The position numbers were made by a program, and so were the translations under genes. From assembly GCA_020809705.1 (NCBI GenBank), contig CP085832.1:2542001-2606000 (forward strand): a stretch of DNA of 64,000 bases. Reading direction: 5' to 3'. Origin of the DNA: Calonectria ilicicola (Eukaryota > Ascomycota > Sordariomycetes > Hypocreales > Nectriaceae). The notes below the pieces were generated by a model, which saw only the letters and a program-made list of their open reading frames with translations, had not been told where the DNA came from and made no database searches. This document shows positions 34,192 through 43,987 of this stretch, in pieces (position 1 is the first letter of the stretch; every line of letters begins with the position of its first letter).

Positions 34192-35103
34192 ATGTCAAAC
34201 GCAGATTACTACAACAACTACGATGAGTACCCGCGCCGTCGTCGCGATCCTTCTCCCGGCCACTATTCTGGCGGCGGACCTCCAAGCATGAATAATGCAC
34301 CTGTTGCTCCTCCACCCCCTCATGCCGGTGCCACTGGCCCTCCTCCTCCGCCTGTGTCAGCCTCCGGCGCTTCTCACTATGCTCCCACCTCGCGCCCAGA
34401 CGAACCCTACGGGCCTCCTTCTCCTCGCGAGGCGATGCATCTAGAACCGATGCCAGCCAACCTCCGCCCTCGCTCCGTGCCTCCCCCCAACACGGCCATG
34501 GTGCGCCGTCAGCCTTCCCGCGCTAGTTCTCGCTCGTCATTCTCTAGCGATGACGATGATCGTGATCGTTATCGCGGTCGCTCTCACCGCGGCGATCGCG
34601 ACCGCTCGCCGAGCCCTATGGGCCGCGCGCGAAACGTCGTGGAGGACAACTTCTCCAACTCAGCAACCGGTATCGGCGCAGGTCTCCTTGGCGCCGTAGT
34701 TGGTGGTCTTGTTGCCCGCGAAGCCTCCGAAGCCGCCGCCCGCCATAAGCACAAGACCAAAGGCTACGACGACAAGACGTCTGACGATCGCACTCGCATG
34801 GTGTCAACCATTCTTGGTGCTGTTGCTGGCGGTCTCGCTTCTAATGCTATTGCCAACCGTGTTGAGGACTCGCGCGAGCGGGACAAAGCCCGCCAGCACG
34901 AGTGGGAACGTCGACATGTTCGCGAGGAAGAAGAGATACGATACGAATCAGGCCGATCATCGAGGGAGAGAGACTACCGCAGGGATAGGGGTTTGCCACC
35001 CCCAGAGGATGATGATGACTTGGTTTACGATGATCCTCGATATGAAGATCATCGTCGCATCAGGTATCGAAGAAGCGAGGAGACTCAGCGATACAGGGCC
35101 TAG
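34192..35103 (+). CDS. Glycine-zipper domain protein with disordered Pro- and Arg-rich flanks
   Basis: A single exon of 303 residues from the Met-Ser-Asn-Ala-Asp start; the frame is open 22 codons upstream but that part looks like leader. Residues 1-60 are Tyr/Arg- then Pro-rich. A Ser/Arg/Asp-rich low-complexity block (105-150) contains Arg-Asp, Arg-Ser and Ser-Pro repeats. Two Gly/Ala-rich segments follow, near 160-182 and 205-226, with small-xxx-small spacing typical of glycine-zipper membrane segments. The tail is strongly charged (Arg/Glu, then Asp-Asp-Asp). Such proteins are common in filamentous fungi and of unknown function. The zipper segments may insert into or oligomerise at membranes, by analogy with bacterial glycine-zipper proteins. 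The Arg-rich flank could bind RNA. Confidence 0.82.
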   Translation: MSNADYYNNYDEYPRRRRDPSPGHYSGGGPPSMNNAPVAPPPPHAGATGPPPPPVSASGASHYAPTSRPDEPYGPPSPREAMHLEPMPANLRPRSVPPPNTAMVRRQPSRASSRSSFSSDDDDRDRYRGRSHRGDRDRSPSPMGRARNVVEDNFSNSATGIGAGLLGAVVGGLVAREASEAAARHKHKTKGYDDKTSDDRTRMVSTILGAVAGGLASNAIANRVEDSRERDKARQHEWERRHVREEEEIRYESGRSSRERDYRRDRGLPPPEDDDDLVYDDPRYEDHRRIRYRRSEETQRYRA

Positions 35104-35720
35104 TGTTTCCAACCTGGCAGGCCTTTGATACCCCTGTAACGAATTTTATGACTACGCCACAGTTGAAACCATGCTTTCTACTGGCTTCCCGGGTTACTTT
35201 CCTTATATTTCAATTTTTTCCCTTCTTTTGTTCAAGCGTCTAGCTCGAGCCAGAAAACTTTGTGGGGGATAATAAGTGGAATGGTGTCTAATGATTTGAG
35301 ACTGGCGTAATTTGGTGGGAGTTATTACGGGATTGTTGTTTAAAGTTGGACCGTCTATGACTTACGAAGCATGTTATATACGATGTGTTTTTTTTCAATG
35401 AGTTGAGATCACTTATGTAGAATTATTTATGATACACTACACTATTCTTACACATATCTCTGACATCTGAGTCTCTGAATCCCTGACATCCATGTTCGCA
35501 CCGATTACACCTCAATTACCTGTTCCCTCTCAGAGATGGCTCGACAACACTAACTACCCCCTCCCTCAATTTGTGTCATTTTCGTTGTAATAAGTCCGAA
35601 CTCTCGTCACCAAGCTATGACTTAGCGGTCCCTAAACATTTCTTTTAGTCCGAGCAACTTCATCGCGGCTCAGATACATCGTTGTGGGACAAAAAGGAGT
35701 GTACAAATACAAACCAATCC
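35104..35720. other. Convergent 3' intergenic region
   Basis: 617 bp between two convergent stop codons, moderately AT-rich, with TTTTTT and TATATA tracts near 35375-35395 compatible with 3'-end formation. No gene is seen. Confidence 0.6.
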
Positions 35721-37554
35721 CTAGATATCACCATCATCTCGGACAGAAGTTCTCATTGGCCACTGGGTATCGTCTTGGTTGTATGACATCTTGGTGCGGC
35801 GACCTTCCGACTGACGTTGGGCACGGTGATCTGCCTCTCTCTCCACAACTACCTTGAAGAATTGAGCAATCTCGGCCAGCGCAATTTGCTGCGCATCTGG
35901 GACTCCGAGAAGTTTGAAAAGAGATTGCGTATCCACTAGCTGCTTGGCAATCACCGAATCGGGCTGGCAAAAGGTGCGTATACTTATAGCTCTGGCGTTG
36001 ACCTTCATCGTGTGAAGCAGCCCGCAAATCTCAACTGGGTCACCCTGTCGCCGTCCATAGAACCGAAAATCATCAACATGCAAATTAATGAGTTCCAATT
36101 GTGTCTCCAGGTCATATCGGAACCCCACAACCTTTGGACGCCCCTTGTGTTGCCACCCATCAGCTACTCTCTTGAGTTTGTCTGGAGCCAGTCGGCCCTT
36201 GTCCAGTTGCACCGTGATATAATCATTGAGTGCACTACTCAAATGGAACTCGAGTTCACAATAGAGAAGACTTTGTTCTCGTGAGTCGAGAGAGATGGCC
36301 ACCCTGAAATTTGGTCGTTCTTTGGTCGATAAGTAGGTCCGACGGCCACTGTGATGAAACTCTGCCTTTTTAGTGTAAGCAAAACCAGGTTTGTTAAACA
36401 AGATTTATGTTATGCGTACCATGTCTTTGGCAATCTTCTTGATACCTTCAATAATTCTCCCTTTTTTCTGCGGTGCCTTCTTGGCTTGGTCAGGACCTTT
36501 TTCGGTTCGCTCGAGCCAACCATTCTCCCCGATCATTGTCTTCTCTCCCTTTTTGGCTGATGGAAAGTCTGGACCTCGAAAGTAAAGTTGAAGAGGAGAG
36601 AAGAGTGGTGGGTTTCCAGATCGCAGTGTGTCTCTTGGGGTGATAGGTGGGAGATCAGGCTCGACACTTCGGGGCTGGCGTAAACCATCTGCGGTGCTCT
36701 TGGATCGTCTGGGCTTGCGAGGCTCTGGATGAGACGCGGATTCAATGACAGGAGAGGGTGTATGAATTTGCGCCCAGTCTTTATATGCATCCACCACAGC
36801 ATCATTGAGCTTTGATCGGGATCTGTGATGGCCAAACCCTCGAATATCAAGCGGCTCAGGGCGTGTCCGGTATGGGGTGTCTTGTGAGTATACCGACTCT
36901 GGATCTTCATCCGAAACTGGTAGGTGTTCGCCAAGTATTCGGTTTTGAGTGCTATCACTGAGAGGAGAAACTGAACCGAATTGATTTCCTACCTCTGCTT
37001 GTAAGGATCGATTCCCAGGGCGATGTGTATTCCCGAGTTGAAGAGGAGGAGGCGGAGCTTTGCGACGACGTTCTGCGAGGCCGTCAGGGAAGAGATTCTT
37101 AGGAGAAACATGGTTTCGGCCTGGCATCAGCTCGGAAAAGGTTGGGGAATCAATTCTATCATTCGCGTCTGGGCTTGTGCTCCAGATATAGGGCACTTCA
37201 GTGCGGGAATGCTTTTGCCCTCGTGGACTCGACTTCGAAGTCATTGCAGCAGCTCGTGCGCGAGTTCGAGCTGGACTACTGTGCACTTTGTGACTAAACC
37301 TGCAATACTGTTAACACGTTGACTCGGTGGATATAAGAGGGCATGATATACGCGTCTGTTATTTTGTCCATTTGGCTCTCTGTCAGGTTCATTCGGATGT
37401 GAAGCGGTTGCTTGATCAAACGCTTCTTCGGTGACAGTGACCGCGATCGAGAGCTAAGAGGCTGGGAGAGGAAGTCGTCTCGTAGCGGAGTTAGTATTGA
37501 AGTAGAGGGATCGGAATGACGAGTTTTTTCATCGTGTCTAATATCGTGCTGCAT
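35721..37554 (-). CDS. Conserved-looking protein of unknown function (three exons)
   Basis: Exons 37554..37352, 37299..36420 and 36365..35721 join in frame to 575 residues. Intron 1 (52 nt) has a GTATAT donor and TTGCAG acceptor; intron 2 (54 nt) has a GTACGC donor and AAAAAG acceptor. The N-terminal ~290 residues are basic and disordered with many Ser-Pro sites. A short motif Asn-Asp-Ala-Val-Val-Asp-Ala-Tyr-Lys-Asp-Trp and a Lys-rich helix end that half. Residues 290-480 look folded: a beta-rich stretch (Phe-Arg-Val-Ala-Ile-Ser-Leu, Tyr-Cys-Glu-Leu-Glu-Phe-His) then a Leu/Ile helical part with Phe-Lys-Leu-Leu-Gly-Val-Pro-Asp. I recognise no family. The start is uncertain because the frame stays open upstream of 37554 to a possible acceptor near 37620. 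Confidence 0.7.
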
Positions 37555-40112
37555 TGGAACTGGGTCAAATTGCCAATACAAATCAGAGGCCAGAGGATAA
37601 ATATGGAGGCGTTTCCCTGAAATATGTTGACGTTTTCATCTGCAAGATTTGATGTTGCCTCAAAAAGAAAACACGAAAGCGCGTTCTGGGCGAAAACCAA
37701 GCAAATATGTGCACGCATGGTTCAAGACCTAGGGGAAGCCTGGCGGTCCAAATTCCCTGCAGCTGCGGCCAGCTGTAAACTTGACAAAGATTGACGCGCA
37801 CCTGAACACGCGAGGTCAAATCAACGTTGAGAAGCTTTATTAAAGGTTTTGAAAGGCTGCATGCATGTTCTTGCATTGTATTTTTTTTTTGTTCCTTTCC
37901 CTTCAGCCCCAGCCTCAGGCTTAATGGTCCCGGTTCCCTTACAGGCTTATCCATTTTCTATCACAATTGCCATTCGATAGAGACTCCATGAAAGACAAAT
38001 AAAAAATTGACCGAGAAACTTCCATGTTTTATTAGTGGGGTGGCAGGTGTCAGTAAAGAATAGCCCCCCCTCCAGATCACGGGAGTTTCGGGCATCATCT
38101 AGAATTCGATGCATTATGCGCAACTGAAGTTGATTCGCAGTTCCAAATTCAACGCACCGCAAATATTGCCCTGAAGCACTTGAATTAATGGCAATCAATA
38201 TCCAGGTACATTCTAGTGCATATTGGGTTGGTTTGACTTAATTTGGACATTTGCCCCTGGGTTCTTGCGATATCTCCCTTTCCGAAGAAGCGAAATGGAA
38301 AGACAAGAAAGGAATTGTCACTGGCCTTATCTGGTTCTGTAGGTATCTAGAGCCAATGGAATTCATTTTCGGATTTCGTTGGAAAGTACCACGGCCGCCA
38401 AAACAAAGCGGGACTGCAACTATTGTGACACAACCAAATCCCTAACGGGCCACAGCCTTAAGTCACCGCTTTACGTGTGCTGACTGTACCACCTGTCAGT
38501 AAACAAAGTCATCGGGTGCCTGGGAGTTCCGAATATTCTTCATTACATTTAACAACCGACTCCCATTACCGTAGGGGGCTCCACATATAAGCCTGAGACA
38601 GCTATCAAACCAAGCGTCTCGTAATCAGTTAGCATCATCGCAGCTAGTGCCCGCCTTAGAAACGGCTCATTTGCTATGCCCATTGCCGATCTGAGAAGAC
38701 GGATAGCAGGACGGTAGTGATGATTACGTCGGCCGTGCCCACAATCCCGGACGAGGGCAGCATTTTGAATTCGGATTATTTTGGGGCCATCCCATGTCAG
38801 TCACAGGTCCACGCTCATCATGAAATGTACAAGTGGCATGTGGAGTCGGGACCCGGCCACCCGGAAGCTCTGGTGACATGGCTCATTTCGAGGCAAATAT
38901 TGCATGGGTCTCCAATTTAGACGACCCGGGAGTTGACTCGGGAAGAGCCATCGAGTGGGAGCTTCCGTGGTGAGATGAAAGTAAGCTGCATGGATAGGAA
39001 GTTTGCAGAAATTGAGGGGCTCTGCATTGAAGGCTGAGAGACGTGACCTAATCGTGAAATAGACTCAAGCAAATCGAGAGGTGGGGTGGTTGCATTAAGC
39101 AACATCTTGATTCAGGTGTTCTTCATGAGAGATGCCGTGCTCTGTTTGTGGTCAGTATCCAGATGAGGACACAACACCACGATCCGTTGCACCAGTGCAG
39201 GTAGGATGTATCAGGCGTGATTTGCACCCAGGAATACCGGGAAAATCTTTAACCCTCTGCAAGAAAGACAATGGCGTAATATTAGGCTAAAGAAAAGAAG
39301 GCAATTGCTTCGGTTACTACGAGTTTCCCTTTTGAAATCCCCCATAGACATTCCCGACCTCAGATGCCAGGCCCAGCAAGCATCCACCGAAGCGCAACAA
39401 ATGCGAGACAGCATCCCACAGTCTCCCCAGTACAGTCAATGTGCGGCACTTGGGGCCGGGAAACTGTAATTCTGGGTCACGACTGGGTACCATTTGGGGG
39501 GACATCATCCTCACATGACAAGGCTGCCCGGCCAAGTCCAGGCTTGACAAGCTAAGCAGAGCCAATGGTACCTGGGGGGAAAAAACACCATTACAGGCTG
39601 TCTTACGTAGTTGCAAGGGTTAGCATTCCCTATTCCGGCGGAGAAAACGTCGGGGATAGGGTCGCATTAGGGTATGGGCCAGATCTCGGTTTTCTCGGCG
39701 CCTTCGGTGGGGTGTTCTCTCTAGCTTCGGCCACAGGTCTGGCCAGTGATCTGAGGCACTGGTGTCGTTGTGACGGAGGGAGGCTGTTAGTAGAAGCGTG
39801 GCCTCACCGCAACGTCGCTAACGGATGGCTCTTTGGGCTCTACCAAGCCATCTATGCCATGCATTCCCGAATCAAAAGCCGTCTCCGGTCCGCCCCACTA
39901 TTCACTCCCGAACTCAACTCCCGGGCGCCCAAAGAGGCATCTGCGCTCCTCACTTCCCCAGAAAACCCCACACGCGCCTCTCCAACAACGAGATGACAAT
40001 TTCTCCAACTCTCGGATTCGCTGACGTCGATCCGCCAACCCCCTGGGTCCTTGATGCAGAAACTAGACGGGCGACCAGCTGCATTGACCAGGGGGACGCC
40101 CACCCGTCCTTT

Positions 40113-40246
40113 GCTGCCGGTCGAATCATGGGTTTGAAGGCCCCGCTCGCCATGAGCCTTTCTTGAAATCAGACACACCCGTGTTGCTCTGCCGGGCATT
40201 TCATGGGTCTATGGCCCCGCTAGCCATGAGCCTTTCTTGAATTCAG
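40113..40246 (+). repeat. Tandem imperfect direct repeat (period about 75 bp)
   Basis: Two copies of a roughly 60-bp unit begin at about 40114 and 40189. Each runs CTGCCGG, a short variable part, TCATGGGT, GGCCCCGCT and then GCCATGAGCCTTTCTTGAA with a few mismatches and a single-base length difference. The repeat lies 334-466 bp upstream of the flavoprotein ATG, so it may be regulatory or simply a recent small duplication. Confidence 0.85.
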
Positions 40247-40394
40247 CAATGCTGGGCCTTGCCACTTGTGTGAGGCGCTTCTCAATTTTCTAATTTGATC
40301 TTCCCGAGATCCATGCCGTGACCCAGCAGACTCTGCTCCTGTGAGCCCACAGCCCGATAGCCCTCATCGTATCGGTTCCTGTCGCCTCGGCTGG

Positions 40395-40410
40395 CGGCCG
40401 TTCGGCCGTT
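40395..40410 (+). promoter_or_regulatory. Tandem CGGCCGTT direct repeat
   Basis: Two exact head-to-tail copies of CGGCCGTT lie about 170-185 bp before the flavoprotein start. Direct CGG triplets at 8-bp spacing, each followed by CCG, resemble binding sites for fungal Zn(II)2Cys6 regulators, which control many catabolic monooxygenase genes. The regulator is not known, and the assignment rests on motif appearance only. Confidence 0.3.
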
Positions 40411-40579
40411 CCGTCAATCCTCGCCCGAGAATTCACTTCTTATTTATTGCTCCAGCTTCCTCTCCAACTCCCAGCATCATCACTAGCATCTAGCGCTCTG
40501 ACTCAACAAGCACAGACAAAATAACAACAGATCTCGATCTCCCCTTGTCTTGCCTATTTACACAGCGCTATCGTTAACC

Positions 40580-42680
40580 ATGGTCTCGACCGAGGATCGT
40601 TCTAACTACTATGACATTGGTACGACAACACCGCATTCCACCCAGTATTTTCATCCCAGCTTGAGTTGATTGCTAAAACTACTTCTTCACTAGTCATTGT
40701 GGGAGCTGGGCCGGTTGGCCTGATGCTGTCGACATGTTTGGCACGATGGGGCTACAAGATCAGACACATTGACAACCGAGCTGAGCCTACACCCAAGGGA
40801 CGTGCTGATGGTATCCAGCCACGCTCACTAGATCTGCTGCGAAACATGGGGTTGAAGTCCGCCATCATGGCCCACAAGCCTGCTCGCGTCTATGAGGTTG
40901 CTTTCTGGGACCCTACTTCTTCTGGTCATGGTATCGAGCGAACGGGTACCTGGGCTAGCTGCCCCGACTTTATCGACGCCCGTTATCCCTTCACCACCCT
41001 ACTCCACCAAGGTTTGATTGAGCGCGTTTTCATCGCAGACCTTGAGAAGAACGGCGTTGAAATTAAGCGACCATGGACTATCACCGGTTTTACATCGGAT
41101 GAGCAGGCCAACCCTGAGTATCCCGTTCAAGTCGAATTGGAGCATGTTGATGGTGCTGCTCGGGAGTCACTGCGCGCCAAGTACCTTTTCGGTGGTGAAG
41201 GCGCTCGATCATTCGTGCGCAACCAGCTTAACATTGGAGTCACACACAAGGACCCCATTGCTCACGTCTGGGGTGTCATGGACGGTGTTGTCATCACTGA
41301 TTTCCCCGACATCAAGGTGAGCCCGAAAAGCCCAGCTGTGCCAGCAAAGCCCACTGACATTGATGACAGATGAAATGTACTATTCACAGTGAGCATGGTT
41401 CTATCATGGTCATCCCTCGAGAGAACAACATGGTCCGCCTTTACATTCAGATCGCCTCATCGACGGATTCAGACTGGAACCCAAGAAAGACTGCCACTGA
41501 GGCCGAGGTCCAGCAGTCTGCAAAGAGGATCTTGCAACCTTACAACATCGAATGGGAGAGTGTCGATTGGTATTCAGTGTACCCCATCGGACAGGGTATC
41601 TCAGAGCGATATACCTTGGACCAGCGAGTTTTCCTAGGTGGCGACGCTTGCCACACACACAGCGTGAGTGCTCACATGTATTTTGAGTGAACGATTCGAG
41701 TTGCTAATTCCATGCAGCCCAAAGCTGGACAGGGAATGAACACGGCCTTCCTCGATGCCCAGAACCTGGCATGGAAGATCCATGCCGTTGAATCCGGATT
41801 TGCACACCGCGATCTGTTGAAGACATATGAGCCGGAGCGCAAGAACGTTGCTGAGTCGCTCCTTGACTTTGATAACAGATATGCCAAGCTATTTTCTCAG
41901 CGCCCACCTGCTCCAGACACTGTCCGGGCTGCCTCTGACAACCACGAGAAGAACCAGACAAGTGAAGACAACGATTTCATCAAGACCTTTAAGGAGTCTT
42001 GCGCTTTCACCAGTGGATACGGAGTATCCTACAAGGCTAATGCTCTCAATTGGTCGCCAGAGCACCCCGCCAAATCTCCCCTGATCCACCCCAAGGGCAC
42101 CAAGCTGTCTGAGGGCCGTCTGTTTATCAACTCGGATGTGACAAGGGTTGTTGACGCCAACGTGGTGCACCTGGAGCAAGAGATTCCTCTCAACGGTTCA
42201 TTCCGCATCTTTGTCTTTGGAGGCAACATCGCCAAGACCAAGCAGGCTCTCCAGGATTTCTCCAAGAACCTCAACAACAAGAGGTCATTCTACTCAGCAT
42301 ACACCCGAGAGGATATTGGACAGGTCTCAGTCCATGAGAAGCACAACCCTCACAGCCACTTTTTTACTCTCTGCACCATCTTCGCTGCTAAGCGCCCTCA
42401 AATTGAGATTTCGCGTGATGTACCAGATGTGCTTTCGCGATACCGGGATCACGTCTATGCCGATGACCGAAGAGACCCCCGATTCCCCGATGCCAAGGGA
42501 ACTGCACACGCCAAGATGGGCTTGGATGAGGAGCTGGGTGGCGTTGTGGTTGTACGCCCTGATGGTTATGTCGGCGTCGTGGTCGACTTGGTTGAGGGTA
42601 GCGGAACCGTTGATGCTTTGAACGAATATTTCTCTTCCTTCTGTACAAAGAAGCTGGGCGAAGTCACTTCCCAACTGTGA
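40580..42680 (+). CDS. FAD-dependent phenol 2-monooxygenase-type hydroxylase (four exons)
   Basis: Exons 40580..40619, 40694..41316, 41370..41663 and 41718..42680 give 639 residues. It is a group A flavoprotein aromatic hydroxylase (PHBH fold): NAD(P)H- and O2-dependent ring hydroxylation of a phenolic substrate. The FAD-binding motif Val-Gly-Ala-Gly-Pro-Val-Gly lies near residues 16-22. The Asp-Gly-type motif is near Gly-Glu-Gly-Ala-Arg-Ser-Phe-Val, and the Gly-Asp motif is in [11 protein letters not shown], continued by Pro-Lys-Ala-Gly-Gln-Gly-Met-Asn. The C-terminal ~200 residues form the thioredoxin-like dimerisation domain of phenol hydroxylase. Introns are 53-74 nt and GT..AG. The protein ends in Ser-Gln-Leu, a PTS1-like tripeptide. 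Substrate (phenol, resorcinol, hydroxybenzoate or similar) is undetermined, and no ring-cleavage gene is adjacent. Confidence 0.92.
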
Positions 42681-43987
42681 TATTCTGGTGTGGGAAAGTA
42701 ATGGACCGGGAGGCGGGTGTCGTATTAACTGGATGATGGCTTTTGCGAGTAGCGTGCTTGTGATTTTTTGATAGAGTGTAAAAAGATGCATGCAAAATTG
42801 ATTCATTATTTCATACAACCATCCGTTTTCTGAGCCACTCATGTGATTGTATGGGGCAGGACGTGTTAATAAGGTTTTCCTTTATGTGACATTATCTAAC
42901 ATCGTGGTTGATCGTCATGCAATGCGAGGTTGCGAGCCGAGCTGCACCTTTTGGTGACGAAATACATGACACAGTTCTTGACTTTCTCTTCATCTAGTCG
43001 TGAGAGGAATCGCCATGCAACAGGTAAATAATTGTGAATAAAAATAAATTATGGGAAAGAAGTTCATATTTAGGCCTGTTAATATCCCCCATCCCCTTGA
43101 TTTATTTATATTACTATTGAGGTTGATAATTTGATTCAATAATGGTGTGCCATGGTTTTTGTCACCACCCTATGGTTCATGAGTGCATCCGCATGTCCCG
43201 TCCCGTGATGGACTGGTGCGGGTCTGTGGCAAATGCTAGCCAATGAAAAATCGAAACGAGTGATCTGATCCTTGACAAATTTACAGCCAATGAATAACCG
43301 CTGATAGCCCCCCAATGGCCCCGCTCAAGCTTTTTCGGCTGCCAAAATTCCACTAGCCACTAAAGCTCCAGTGATTCCTTCAACACCACAGCGCGCTTCG
43401 TAGCGATGCCAGCGCCAGCGACCACTGAAGCCTCTCCCACGATGCCCGCAACGCAAACGACCCGGATGGCCACTCGACTTGTATAATACGTGCCCGTTTG
43501 TTTGCCTGCGCCCACGAATAAGGCGAGCGACACGTGCGCGCGTGCAGCTGATCCGGCCGAGTTCATAATCGACGACGCGCTTCGCCCCTCCTGTCACCAG
43601 AGCCTCCTGCTTTCCATATCGCACAGTTCGCGACTTCTGGTCCTCAATCCATCGGACATTCTGTTCTATTGTTTCGCTGGGCTGCTCCGATTCATCGCCT
43701 CCTTGTAAGATCGCCTCACTTCAACCTCAGATTCGGGCACTTTGGGCTCAACCCAAGGTTTTCGGGCATCTTCTCATCCTCCTCAACCTTTGTGCACTTG
43801 GCCATCAAAAAACGACATCATTTGGCATTGTTTGACAGTGCAAACGCTTCCAACCGCCCTCATACATTCTCAGAGCATAGTGGTTTCCGCCTCGTGCTCA
43901 GTGGCACCTTCTTCACCTATTTTAGCATCGCAGCACATCTTCTTTGTTCACCCGCCTACGTCACTGATCGCCTTCTCAAAACCCGCC
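42681..43987. other. Intergenic region upstream of the SUMO protease gene
   Basis: 1.3 kb between two plus-strand genes. The first half is AT-rich 3' flank; the second half, from about 43600, becomes C+T-rich leader. I see no additional gene. Confidence 0.5.

Larger units (their letters stand above)
37555..40579. other. Divergent intergenic region upstream of the flavin monooxygenase
   Basis: 3.0 kb between the unknown gene (-) and the flavoprotein gene (+). A minus-strand frame at 37583-37954 (123 codons) has no recognisable domain and may be leader of the unknown gene. A plus-strand ATG frame at 39565-39996 (143 codons) is likewise unrecognised. Two repeat structures close to the flavoprotein gene are listed separately. 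Confidence 0.5.

Noticed and set aside
37583..37954. 123-codon minus-strand frame upstream of the three-exon unknown protein
   Set aside because: Not recognisable; might be leader or an extra 5' exon, but no good donor joins it in frame to the exon at 37554.
39565..39996. 143-codon ATG frame in the region upstream of the monooxygenase
   Set aside because: No domain and low-complexity ends; lies in promoter-like sequence.
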